From positions 1 through 64,000 of the forward strand of contig CAUZRQ010000006.1 of NCBI GenBank assembly GCA_963582065.1: a stretch of 64,000 nucleotides of DNA, given 5' to 3'. The notes beneath the pieces are model-generated. The model saw nothing but the letters and a program-made list of their open reading frames with translations. It was not told where the DNA came from and did no database searches. The translations under genes were made by a program, and so were the position numbers. Below are positions 26,832 to 35,029 of this stretch, in pieces. The stretch's first letter is position 1; each line of letters starts with the position of its first letter. Source of the DNA: UBA8437 sp963582065. GTDB taxonomy: Bacteria > Planctomycetota > Planctomycetia > Planctomycetales > Planctomycetaceae.

Positions 26832-29285
26832 TCACTGGGAAACGGCGACAGATGCCTCGTCAGGTTCGGGTTCGGATTCGGATTCGGATGCGGATGCGGA
26901 ATCGCGTGAGGCGGTCAGCGAGTCGATATCACCGCCGAGTGAAATGTGGCCGGTGGGAACGGCGATTGTCTTGGGATCGGAACGGGGCTTGAGGTAGTGA
27001 CGGGAGGTGATCCAGTTGGCCAGGGCGGGTTCGAGGACGGCGATCAGCAGCACAATCCACATCAGGATCTCCCACAACTCGCTCCGCGAGTGACCGACCC
27101 CGGCCTGGGCCCCCAGGGTCACAGCATCGTCGACAACAACCAGCCGCTGCGAGCCGACCCAGGGAAGCGATTCACCGAATGAGGCGGAGAGGTCGTCGGT
27201 GATCTCGATCGCCGTCAAGTCACTCTCGCCTGCCTCCAGGTTCACCGCGAACGCACGACCACTGCCATCGGTACCGCTCTCGTCAAACCGGTAGATGCCC
27301 GGTTGATCCGTCTCGTTGAAGACCACCTGCCGCTGAGTGGGATCGGCCATGGCCTCGAAGACCCCGATCGTGCGGTCCGGTTTCACCACCCGCAGCCTTT
27401 GCGCCGGGCTGCCCACCGGCACCGCCTGGCGAATCGCCTGACCTGTGCGGAAGAAGTTGCCGGCTGCGGTGGCTGTATTGTCGGACTGGGACTCGGCACT
27501 CTGACCACCGGCCGATTGTGCGAGGTATCCCACCAGACGGTAGACGAACGGCAAGAAGGCCGGGCGTACGGGGAAGTTGGACCAGTCGCGATCGCAGCTC
27601 GAGGCGAACAGGGCAACGCGTCCCTGGCCGTAGAGGTGTTCACAAAGCAGGGGTTCTCCCGTATCGGTGGCCATCACGACGCGGCTCTTGGGCGTGGGGT
27701 CGAGTGCCCAGTAGGCGTTGAAACTGACGGTACGCAGTCGACCGGTCTCACCGCTGACGAACCCCGACAGCGCCGGGTGATCTTCGGCGAAGTCACCCAC
27801 GCCGGCCACGGGCGGCTGATCGTCCTCGGCAGACGGATTGCCCTTGGGTCCGCTGCCGACCAAACGTGCCGGCAGCAACGGGCCCCGGTTGCGGGACGGA
27901 TCGGCCAGTTGACTGTTGTAGAACGCCGGTTCGACCTGATCTCCCAGGAACACCAGCAGGCTGCCACCTCGATCGACAAACCGCTCGAGTTTTCCGACAG
28001 CCGCGTCGGGCAGCGTCTCGACGTTGGCCAGGATCACCAGCCGGACGTCGTCCAGCGAGGCCCCCTGGAAGGCGTTGGCCCGGACACTGGTCACCCGGAT
28101 CGGATTGGTCTCGGTTCCGCCGGCGGCCAGCGCTGCCTGCAGGAAGAAGAGTTCGTCGTTTCGGCGGATCGAGGAGGGAGCGCCGTTGACGGCGACGACG
28201 TTGACCGCATCGAGCACTTCGAAGCAGAAGTACCTGCGGTTGTCCGCCGTCAGGCGTTCGTCCTCAACGGCAACATAACCCGACTGCCAGCCACCCGAAT
28301 GGAAGGTGTGGTGCAGGGTGAAGACGCTCCAGCGACCCGGTTCGAGCGGATCATTGACGGCCTGCTCGGCGACCTTGCGGTACCCCTCCTCGTCGGCGTC
28401 CTCGGCATCGGCATCGGCGCGGACGTGCAGGGTGATGGTGCAGAATCGGGGCGAGGATCCGTCGTTGCGGATGTGAGGTCGAATCGAGAAGGGAATGCCG
28501 GCCATCGGCCGCGAGGCCCCGTACTGCACGGCAGTGATCCCCAGGTTGCTGACCGGCTCGGTCGGTTGGACCGGGACGAAGACGACGCGGGAATCGAACG
28601 AACCTTCGGTTTCACCGGCGAGCACGGGGGCGGACAGGCCTCGCTGCTGCAGGTCGCTGAAAACATACACCTCGTGGCTGGACTCCTCACGCTCGGCCAA
28701 CATCCGATCGGCCAGCAGCACGCCGCCGGGCAGGTCGGTCCCCAGCGCCTCGGGTCTCCCGTCGGCGCTGTTGGACAACTCGGCCAGGCCCAGAAGTTCG
28801 TTCTCGATCCCCACCAGGTCGGTGGTCGGTTCGGGGTAGATCGCCAACGGCCCGTCGGCGCGTCGGCCGGCCAGCACCACCGAGGCCGAGTCGGAGGGCT
28901 TGAGTCCCTTGATGATCTCCACCGCCTCGCGGGCCGCCCGGGACAGCAGTGTGCCGCCGTCGGAGTCGCGGTAGTGCATGCTCGCCGAATCGTCGAGCAC
29001 GATCACGACGCTGCGACTGCGGGTCGGATCGCCGGTGGCGACCGAACCCTGCTGGAACGGTTCGGCGAACGTCATCGCCAGCAAGGCACACAGCGCCATC
29101 CGTGCCGCCAGCAGCAGCAGTTCCTTGAGCCGGCTCATCCGGTAGCTGCGGAGGAACTGATCGGTCAGGAACCGGGTGGTCGAGAACCGCAGCGTGCGGG
29201 TCTTCCGCGAACGGCTCAGGTGGATCAGCAGCGGAATCGCTGCCGAGAGCAGGCCGACCAGGTATATGGGTGTCTGGAACAACAT
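26832..29285 (-). CDS. Cluster A BatA/VWA membrane protein
   Basis: 817 aa. The ATG at 29285 is preferred over the upstream TTG. The N-terminus is a BatA-type anchor (MLFQTPIYLVGLLSAAIPLLI, then RTLRFSTTRFL), with a second membrane segment (LLLAARMALCALLAMTFAE). The VWA domain has VVIVLDDSASMHYRD. A GATase-like domain follows around residues 360-480 (VVAVNGAPSSIRR, LVILANVETL, LLVFLGDQVEP). A last membrane segment (LWEILMWIVLLIAVLEPAL) precedes a Ser/Glu-repeat tail, encoded by hexameric GGATTC-like repeats at 26863-26903. VWA proteins of this type are activated or assembled by MoxR ATPases. Confidence 0.85.
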   Translation of the reverse strand: MLFQTPIYLVGLLSAAIPLLIHLSRSRKTRTLRFSTTRFLTDQFLRSYRMSRLKELLLLAARMALCALLAMTFAEPFQQGSVATGDPTRSRSVVIVLDDSASMHYRDSDGGTLLSRAAREAVEIIKGLKPSDSASVVLAGRRADGPLAIYPEPTTDLVGIENELLGLAELSNSADGRPEALGTDLPGGVLLADRMLAEREESSHEVYVFSDLQQRGLSAPVLAGETEGSFDSRVVFVPVQPTEPVSNLGITAVQYGASRPMAGIPFSIRPHIRNDGSSPRFCTITLHVRADADAEDADEEGYRKVAEQAVNDPLEPGRWSVFTLHHTFHSGGWQSGYVAVEDERLTADNRRYFCFEVLDAVNVVAVNGAPSSIRRNDELFFLQAALAAGGTETNPIRVTSVRANAFQGASLDDVRLVILANVETLPDAAVGKLERFVDRGGSLLVFLGDQVEPAFYNSQLADPSRNRGPLLPARLVGSGPKGNPSAEDDQPPVAGVGDFAEDHPALSGFVSGETGRLRTVSFNAYWALDPTPKSRVVMATDTGEPLLCEHLYGQGRVALFASSCDRDWSNFPVRPAFLPFVYRLVGYLAQSAGGQSAESQSDNTATAAGNFFRTGQAIRQAVPVGSPAQRLRVVKPDRTIGVFEAMADPTQRQVVFNETDQPGIYRFDESGTDGSGRAFAVNLEAGESDLTAIEITDDLSASFGESLPWVGSQRLVVVDDAVTLGAQAGVGHSRSELWEILMWIVLLIAVLEPALANWITSRHYLKPRSDPKTIAVPTGHISLGGDIDSLTASRDSASASESESEPEPDEASVAVSQ

Positions 29286-29294
29286 TGTCAAAGA

Positions 29295-30203
29295 TCAGAG
29301 CATCTGGTGACGACGGGCGAGGTAGGCGCCCAGGAACTGGCCGAACGGGGTGCCGGTTTCGGCGACCGAGTAGTCGATCCGCGAACTCAGGCAGCCTTCA
29401 CGAATTGTGTCGAGGAAGCGTTCGAGTTCCTCGAGGTAGCTGGCGCGGAAGGCCCGCGGATCACTGGTGATCTGCCGACCGGTCTCCATGTCCTCGATCC
29501 GGCTGATGTCGTCGAAGGGGAACGACAATTCGTCGGGATCGAGCGTCTGGAAGACGATCACGTCGTGCTTGCGGTGACGGAAATGCTTCAGCCCACTGAT
29601 GACCGCCTCGGGATCGTCGAAGAGGTCCGAGATGATGATCACAATGCTGCGGCGCTTGATCGTCTCGGCCAACTGGTGAAACGAGCCCGCCAGGCTGGTC
29701 TCGCCGCCAGGCTCGATCGCCTCGAGATGGTCCATCAACACTCTCAGGTGCCCGGGCCCCTGCCGGGGCGGCACCAAGTCGCGGATCTCGTCGTCGAGAG
29801 TGATCAGGCCGACGGCGTCGTGCTGGAAGGTGACCAGGTAGGCCAGGCTCGCGGCCAGGTAGTTGGCGTACTCGAGCTTGTTCATCCCCCCGACCTGGCC
29901 GTAGGACATCGAGTTCGACTTGTCGAGCACGATGTAGCACCGCAGGCTGGTCTCTTCCTCGTACTGCTTGACATACAACTTGTCGCGTCGGCCGAAGACC
30001 TTCCAGTCGATATGCCGCGGATCCACCCCCGGGGTGTACTCGCGGTGCTCGGCAAACTCGACACTGAACCCCCGGTGGGGGCTCTTGTGCATCCCGGCGA
30101 AGAAACCCTCGACGACCAGCCGTGCGGCCAACGAGAGGTTCTTCAGTCGGGCCAAGGCCTCGGGATCGAGGTACTTGAGTTGAGTCGGGCTGGCGGTGGC
30201 CAT
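29295..30203 (-). CDS. Cluster A DUF58 protein
   Basis: 302 aa from the ATG at 30203, one base past the MoxR stop. The DUF58 signature is intact: HKSPHRGFSVEFAEHREYTPG, DPRHIDWKVFGRRDKLYVK, EEETSLRCYIVLDKSNSMSYG. The last part is a VWA-like MIDAS (DxSxS). No membrane segment is visible. DUF58 proteins are regular partners of MoxR ATPases and BatA-type VWA proteins. It is paralogous to the protein at 45341-46234. Confidence 0.92.
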   Translation of the reverse strand: MATASPTQLKYLDPEALARLKNLSLAARLVVEGFFAGMHKSPHRGFSVEFAEHREYTPGVDPRHIDWKVFGRRDKLYVKQYEEETSLRCYIVLDKSNSMSYGQVGGMNKLEYANYLAASLAYLVTFQHDAVGLITLDDEIRDLVPPRQGPGHLRVLMDHLEAIEPGGETSLAGSFHQLAETIKRRSIVIIISDLFDDPEAVISGLKHFRHRKHDVIVFQTLDPDELSFPFDDISRIEDMETGRQITSDPRAFRASYLEELERFLDTIREGCLSSRIDYSVAETGTPFGQFLGAYLARRHQML

Positions 30204-30204
30204 C

Positions 30205-31260
30205 CTAGACGTAGGCCTCCGCCTTGGGCTCGTCGATTGTCTCGAGCAGCAAGTCGACGATCCGATCCGTAGAAATGCCCTCAGCCTCAGCATGGAAGTT
30301 GGTCATGATCCGGTGCCGCAACACCATCGGTGCCACTTCGCGAACATGATCACAGGTGACGTTGTACTGGCCGGAAATCGCCGCGCGGGCCTTGGCACCC
30401 AGCACCAGGTACTGCACCGCCCTGGTGCCGGCTCCCCAGTTGATGTATTCCTTGGTGAACCCGGGAGCAATCTCGTCATCGGGCCTCGTCGCCCGAGCCA
30501 GGTCGACGGCGTAGCGGCCGACGTGGTCGGAAATCGGCAGCCGGCGGACGATCTGCTGCAGGTTGAGGATCTCCTCACCGTTCAACACCGTATCGATCTT
30601 CACCTCGACATCGGTGGTCGTCGTCTTGGCGATCTCGAGTTCGTCCTCGGGCTTCGGGTAACTGATGCGGATGTCGAACATGAACCGGTCGAGCTGGGCC
30701 TCGGGCAACGGGTAGGTGCCCTCCTGCTCGATCGGATTCTGCGTGGCCAGCACGAAGAACGGACGGGGCAGTTGGTAGGTCTGGCCCCCGACGGTGACTT
30801 CCAGTTCCTGCATCGCCTGCAACAGCGCCGCCTGGGTCTTGGGCGGTGTCCGGTTGATTTCGTCGGCGAGCAGGATGTTGGCGAACACCGGCCCGCGGAC
30901 GAACTTGAACTCGCGTCCGCCGGTCGACTTGTCCTCCTCGATGATCTCGGTTCCGGTGATGTCCGAGGGCATCAGGTCGGGCGTGAACTGGATCCGGTTG
31001 AAATCCAGGTCGATGGCGTCGGCGATGGTGCGGACCATCAGGGTTTTGGCCAGTCCGGGAACACCGATCATCAGGCAGTGGCCCCGCGAGAAGATCGCCG
31101 TCAGGACGTCGTCGACGACATCCTGCTGGCCGACGATCACCTTGCCGATCTCGGCCTTCAACGTCTGGCGGGCCGTGCCCAGCGTCTCGATCGCCTTCAG
31201 GTCATCCGGCGAGGCAGTGGATTGTGACAGCGACTGGTTGTCGTTCGAGTCGACCGACAT
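30205..31260 (-). CDS. Cluster A MoxR-type AAA+ ATPase
   Basis: 351 aa from the ATG at 31260, which has AAGGAG about 8 nt upstream. Walker A is GVPGLAKT at residues 66-73, Walker B is ILLADEINR, and the sensor region is FFVLATQNPIEQEGTYPLPEAQLDRFMF. This is a complete MoxR ATPase of normal length. MoxR proteins act as chaperone-like AAA+ machines for VWA-domain proteins. It is the first gene of cluster A and is separated from the DUF4159 gene by 144 bp containing a strong hairpin, so it may have its own promoter. Confidence 0.95.
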   Translation of the reverse strand: MSVDSNDNQSLSQSTASPDDLKAIETLGTARQTLKAEIGKVIVGQQDVVDDVLTAIFSRGHCLMIGVPGLAKTLMVRTIADAIDLDFNRIQFTPDLMPSDITGTEIIEEDKSTGGREFKFVRGPVFANILLADEINRTPPKTQAALLQAMQELEVTVGGQTYQLPRPFFVLATQNPIEQEGTYPLPEAQLDRFMFDIRISYPKPEDELEIAKTTTTDVEVKIDTVLNGEEILNLQQIVRRLPISDHVGRYAVDLARATRPDDEIAPGFTKEYINWGAGTRAVQYLVLGAKARAAISGQYNVTCDHVREVAPMVLRHRIMTNFHAEAEGISTDRIVDLLLETIDEPKAEAYV

Positions 31261-31356
31261 CTGGGTCTCCTTGCATCTCGTCCATCGAGGACGCCCGGCC
31301 GCAGCCGAGGTCCAGGAATCGGGTCGTTCGTCAGGCACCCGTCCCTGGGCAGGAGA

Positions 31357-31380
31357 CCGCCGACCGTCCGTGGACGGCGG
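31357..31380 (-). terminator. GC-rich hairpin after the DUF4159 gene
   Basis: CCGCCGACC and GGACGGCGG form a 9-bp stem with one central mismatch and a 6-nt loop, 24 nt past the DUF4159 stop on the minus strand. It is followed by TCTCCTGCCC, not a clean U-tract. It may end the cluster B transcript before the cluster A moxR gene. The rest of the 144-bp gap shows no clear promoter hexamers. Confidence 0.35.
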
Positions 31381-31404
31381 AATCAGGTCACTTGGATTGT
31401 CTTG

Positions 31405-32931
31405 TCAGTTCTGCAGTGCGTAGGCAACCACGTTGACGGCCAGCCGTCGACAACTCTCGGCGTCGTATCCGTTGCCGTAGGGGTCACTGACCTGCTTGAG
31501 GTGAGTGATCATGTCGTGAGGCGAATAGACCAGCACGAGTCGCTTGCCGAGCGTAACACCCCAGAGTTCCAGGGGCCGTTGGCCACCCGACTGTCGGTCA
31601 CGGACACCGGACACCTTGTAGAAGGAACGCAACAACGGATGGTCGTCGGAGATCTTTTCGAGCTTCTGCTGGGGGAACAGCGTGCCGGCCAGCGAACGGG
31701 CGTGCTGGTCGAAGGCGCTGCGACCACAACAGTTGTTGACGAACAGGAATCCGCCAGCCTGCAGGTGAGCCCGTAACGAGACGGTCTCGGAATTGCTCAG
31801 GCGAGGATTCCGGTGGCCTGTCATGTAGACGAACGGATAATTGACCAGCCGTTCGGGAGTCGCCTCGACACCCTTCAGGTCAAAGTGAACCGCCAGGCTC
31901 GAGTCGACCGCCAGGTGGCGCAGCCACTGCTGGGTGCTGTTGGGGTCGGGGTTCCAGTCGCCGTTGTGCTTGAGCTGGGCCATCTGGAACCGCTGGCGAG
32001 ATCGACGGACCGGAGCCTGCAGTTCGCGGGTCACCGCCTGCACCTCGCCCAGCTGCCGCAGACCGGCGACGTAACTGATGATGTTGATCCCCAGTCGAAT
32101 CGCGTCCCCCGGCAGGAGTCGTGAACCGTGCGGGTGCACGTGCTCGTCCCAGCCGCAGCTCATGTCCCAGGGGGTCAGGATCACCGCGGTGCGACATCCG
32201 ACATTCATGCCCAGCAGTTGAGGCGGACCCTGGAAGTCGTGCTGCACGCCGTCTTCGAACTTCCGGTAGTGCACGTTGGTGTACTTGTGGTAGGCGCGGA
32301 AGACCGGGTGGTCCAACTCGAGGTTGTCAAAGCCCCGGTCGGGAAACATCCGACTCACTTCGCCCATGAACGACCGCCGGAACTCCTCGCGGCCGCAGCA
32401 GGCATCGCCCAGCAGCGTTCCGCCGTCGAGAATGTAGCGTCGCAGCGCGGCCCGCTCGTCGGGATTGAACCCGAACATCTCGTGGCCGCTGATATAAAGG
32501 ATCGGGATCTTCGTCTTCTTGTCCGCCTTGTGGTTGGCCACCACCTCCTGGATCGACAGGTGACGCCAGCCGTACCACAGGCCCAGTTCGTAGCGGCAGT
32601 GCCGCATCAGGTTGTCGACATCGCCGGGGTCGGTGTTCCAGTCCTGGGTTGTGCCGTATTCGAGCTTGGCAATCATCAGCGGCGGCGCCGGCTCGGCTTT
32701 CGGCTCGCTGCGACGCAGCGGAGTCACCGGCAGGGGCAGCGGTGGGAAGCCCTCGGCAGAAGTCTGCCGTTGGGGATTCTTGCGCGGCGGGGGACCGCAG
32801 GTGCCCAAACGCCGGGCCTTCTTCTGCTGGGCCGTGGCGAGAGTGGCCAATCCGACTGCCACTGCCAGCACGATCGCCATCCGGAGAACGCGTCCACCGG
32901 TTCCCGCTTCAAGACTAGTCAACTTCTTCAT
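31405..32931 (-). CDS. Secreted protein with two DUF4159 domains
   Basis: 508 aa. The ATG at 32931 is preceded by a GA-rich site and starts an exported protein (RMAIVLAVAVGLATLATAQ). Two homologous halves are visible. Domain 1 (about 85-260) has IAKLEYGTTQDWNTDPGD, IPILYISGH, and GGTLLGDACCGREEFRRSF with C178-C179. Domain 2 (about 315-505) has AQLKHNGDWNPDPNS, FVYMTGH, and GGFLFVNNCCGRSAF with C401-C402. DUF4159 is a GATase-like fold of unknown function. Each half ends in a YGNGYDAESCRRLAVNV-like helix. It is the last gene of cluster B, 59 bp after the small secreted protein. Confidence 0.85.
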   Translation of the reverse strand: MKKLTSLEAGTGGRVLRMAIVLAVAVGLATLATAQQKKARRLGTCGPPPRKNPQRQTSAEGFPPLPLPVTPLRRSEPKAEPAPPLMIAKLEYGTTQDWNTDPGDVDNLMRHCRYELGLWYGWRHLSIQEVVANHKADKKTKIPILYISGHEMFGFNPDERAALRRYILDGGTLLGDACCGREEFRRSFMGEVSRMFPDRGFDNLELDHPVFRAYHKYTNVHYRKFEDGVQHDFQGPPQLLGMNVGCRTAVILTPWDMSCGWDEHVHPHGSRLLPGDAIRLGINIISYVAGLRQLGEVQAVTRELQAPVRRSRQRFQMAQLKHNGDWNPDPNSTQQWLRHLAVDSSLAVHFDLKGVEATPERLVNYPFVYMTGHRNPRLSNSETVSLRAHLQAGGFLFVNNCCGRSAFDQHARSLAGTLFPQQKLEKISDDHPLLRSFYKVSGVRDRQSGGQRPLELWGVTLGKRLVLVYSPHDMITHLKQVSDPYGNGYDAESCRRLAVNVVAYALQN

Positions 32932-32990
32932 GGCCTCAACCTCTTCCGAAGGATCCTGGTCCACCAACCGACGACATCTGTCCGTAACAC

Positions 32991-33788
32991 TCAGGGAGTC
33001 TTCGCTCTCGTGGCTCCCTCAGCAGCTTTCTTCTTGTCCACCCCGGAACCTTCCTTTGCTCCACGCAACCGCACGCCGGGTTTGGTCGACGGAGCCGCGA
33101 TCCGGCCCAACTCGACCCGAGGATTCTTGGATGTTACCGCAATCCCACCCAAAGAACCGTCGAATGTCACTGACTTCTGAACATATCGGCTTTTCTGCAT
33201 ACGTTCGCGGTACAGTACCGTAAACAACTCATCTCTGCGCTTCAACCACGTTTCCTCGGGCCGTTCGAAATGCCACAGTTCGGCCCGCCAGATCAACTCA
33301 CCGGGCTTTGACCCGAAGAACGGTCGGGTCCTGAGCTTGGTGATCAGGATGGCGGCGTGCTGGATGTTTCCCTGGATGGTCAAGATCCGCACATCGTCTT
33401 CGAACTTGTTGAGCCGCTTGACCTTGGTATTGATCACCTTGATGTCCTCGGTCGCCAGAGGTTGTTCCTCGACGTAGTCCGAGCGGGGCACCTTGAGGTT
33501 GATGCCTTCGAGCCGACACCACGGTCCGAAATCGACCTGCAGGTCATAGATCCTGCCCTCGGCGAGTCCGGCGACGGCGAACCGGCCGGTCTTGGCGTCG
33601 ACGATCTTGCCGACGAACTTCTTGCGGGTCTTCCGCTCGATCGCCGCGACGGCGGTCAGTCCCTTGGCAGGACTGACCAGGCCGGTAATCCGCGGAGTGA
33701 CCTGTGCGACGACCTGGCCGGGCGCACCAAGCACGACGGCCAACAACAGTGGAAGTCCCCGGCACAGGGCGGTCTTGTGGTTCATCAT
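32991..33788 (-). CDS. Secreted protein of unknown function (cluster B)
   Basis: 265 aa from the first ATG of an ATG-ATG pair at 33788, immediately after the toroid gene stop. It has a signal peptide (LPLLLAVVLGAPGQVVAQ). The mature part begins with a small beta domain (KFVGKIVDAKTGRFAVAGL), which resembles a carboxypeptidase-regulatory or SdrD-like fold. A helical region follows (VKRLNKFEDDVRILTIQGN) and then a Lys/Ala-rich end (VDKKKAAEGATRAKTP). I do not recognise a family. Its place between the toroid and DUF4159 genes suggests it is a periplasmic part of the same system. Confidence 0.7.
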   Translation of the reverse strand: MMNHKTALCRGLPLLLAVVLGAPGQVVAQVTPRITGLVSPAKGLTAVAAIERKTRKKFVGKIVDAKTGRFAVAGLAEGRIYDLQVDFGPWCRLEGINLKVPRSDYVEEQPLATEDIKVINTKVKRLNKFEDDVRILTIQGNIQHAAILITKLRTRPFFGSKPGELIWRAELWHFERPEETWLKRRDELFTVLYRERMQKSRYVQKSVTFDGSLGGIAVTSKNPRVELGRIAAPSTKPGVRLRGAKEGSGVDKKKAAEGATRAKTP

Positions 33789-33789
33789 G

Positions 33790-34917
33790 TCACCGTTGGT
33801 AGGCGGGCAGGTAATGCATGTAAACCTCGAGCACCAGCGAGGCCATGGCGGTCCAGTAGACCTTGTTGCGTCCCACGACGCTGGCCTGCTCGGACATCCC
33901 CGCCGGCACGTCCCAACTGCCGTCCTCGTTCTGCTTCTCGAGAAACATCTCGCGGACCTGCGGATGCCACTGGTTCCAGTACTTGCCGCCGGCCTGGTAG
34001 TTGCCCTGGATGGCGTAGTAGTGGAAGTAATAGAAGTAGGTGACTCCACCGGACTTGCCCCACTTGACCGGCACCTTCGACATGTGGTCGAGTGCCTTGA
34101 TGACGGTGGGATCGTTGTAGTGCCCGAGAAGTTGCAGCGAGAGAATTCCGGCGGCGGTGGTGTGCGGCCCCTGCGCCGGCCCGGTGTAGCCGAACCCGCC
34201 CTTGGGGTGCGCACAACTCTTGATGTACTTCACGGCGTTGTCGATGGTCTTCTGCGGCACGGGGATCTCGGCGTTGTTGGCCGCTCTCAGCGCCACCACC
34301 TGCATCACCGTTACGCTGACGTCCTGGGTGCTGGGGTTGGGCTGGTATCGCCAGCCGCCGGCGCTCGACTGGCAGCGGACGATCAGGTCAACCGCTTTCC
34401 TCACCCCCTCCTCGAGTTTCGGATCGGGGTCCATTCCGTACATCTCGGCCATGCACAGTGTGACCAGGCCGTGCGAGTACATGGGACCGGAACCGGGGAT
34501 CCGCTTCGAGCGGAACAGCCCACTGTCCTCCTGGGTCCGCAATATGTACTTCTTGGCCCGCTCGAGCACATCTGTGTAGGGGCCTCGTCCGGGCACGTGG
34601 CCCAGGCCCATGATCGACAGGATCGCCATCGCGTTGGGCGCGTTGCAGTCGTCCCAGGCCCCGTCCATCGGCGACCCGTCGCGAATCTGCACCCCGGCCA
34701 TATACTTGACCGACCGATTCAGCGACCCGGTCACCTGGGCGATGATGTCCGTCTCGGTCAGGATGTCGGCAGTCGCCGCCTTGGCGGCCTGTTTCTTGGG
34801 CTGGGCTCGCACCGTACGTGCCGTGCCGGCGACGAAGATCCCCCAGGTGACGGCCGCGGCCAGCCCGACAACCAGCGTCGCGGTGGGCCAGCGGAGGGTG
34901 AATCGAGGAACGGTCAT
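33790..34917 (-). CDS. Membrane-anchored alpha/alpha-toroid (prenyltransferase/squalene-cyclase repeat) protein, copy 1
   Basis: 375 aa. The N-terminal hydrophobic segment (ATLVVGLAAAVTWGIFVAG) is a signal peptide or anchor. The rest has repeated Gly-Gly-Trp/Phe motifs of the alpha/alpha-toroid: DGAWDD, SAGGWRYQPNPS, PKGGFGY, EDGSWDVP. This resembles the squalene-hopene-cyclase/prenyltransferase repeat fold. The DxDD catalytic motif of squalene cyclases was not found, so a binding or structural role is more likely. The start overlaps a 36-aa reading frame (ATGA). It is a tandem duplicate of the gene at 35030-36154. Confidence 0.8.
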   Translation of the reverse strand: MTVPRFTLRWPTATLVVGLAAAVTWGIFVAGTARTVRAQPKKQAAKAATADILTETDIIAQVTGSLNRSVKYMAGVQIRDGSPMDGAWDDCNAPNAMAILSIMGLGHVPGRGPYTDVLERAKKYILRTQEDSGLFRSKRIPGSGPMYSHGLVTLCMAEMYGMDPDPKLEEGVRKAVDLIVRCQSSAGGWRYQPNPSTQDVSVTVMQVVALRAANNAEIPVPQKTIDNAVKYIKSCAHPKGGFGYTGPAQGPHTTAAGILSLQLLGHYNDPTVIKALDHMSKVPVKWGKSGGVTYFYYFHYYAIQGNYQAGGKYWNQWHPQVREMFLEKQNEDGSWDVPAGMSEQASVVGRNKVYWTAMASLVLEVYMHYLPAYQR

Positions 34918-35024
34918 GGAGTGCCAGTGGGTTGGGTGACTTGGCGATGTGTCGTGAACAGTTTCTGGGCGGCGGCCGATCCACTGACGGCCAGCAATAC
35001 CCCCCACGTCAAAACTCGCCCCAT
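34914..35024 (-). CDS. Small signal-peptide-like ORF between toroid copies
   Basis: 36 aa. The ATG at 35024 lies 5 nt after the toroid copy 2 stop, and its TGA overlaps the ATG of toroid copy 1. The first 20 residues (MGRVLTWGVLLAVSGSAAAQ) look like a good signal peptide with an AAAQ cut site. The remaining 16 residues are read from the leader that was copied with the duplication. It may be a translational-coupling leader, a very short secreted peptide, or the severed N-terminus of an older exported gene. Supported only by layout and signal-like composition. Confidence 0.35.
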   Translation of the reverse strand: MGRVLTWGVLLAVSGSAAAQKLFTTHRQVTQPTGTP

Positions 35025-35029
35025 CACGG

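Noticed and set aside
23628..26909. Plus-strand open frame of about 1090 codons opposite the cluster A DUF4175-like and VWA genes
   Set aside because: It is antisense to two well-supported genes, has low-complexity His/Arg/Gly/Asp-rich translation with no domain, and reflects the strong GC bias at third codon positions.
27303..30272. Plus-strand open frame of about 990 codons opposite BatA and DUF58
   Set aside because: Same pattern: no recognisable domain, and the minus-strand proteins have clear motifs (VWA MIDAS and the DUF58 signature).
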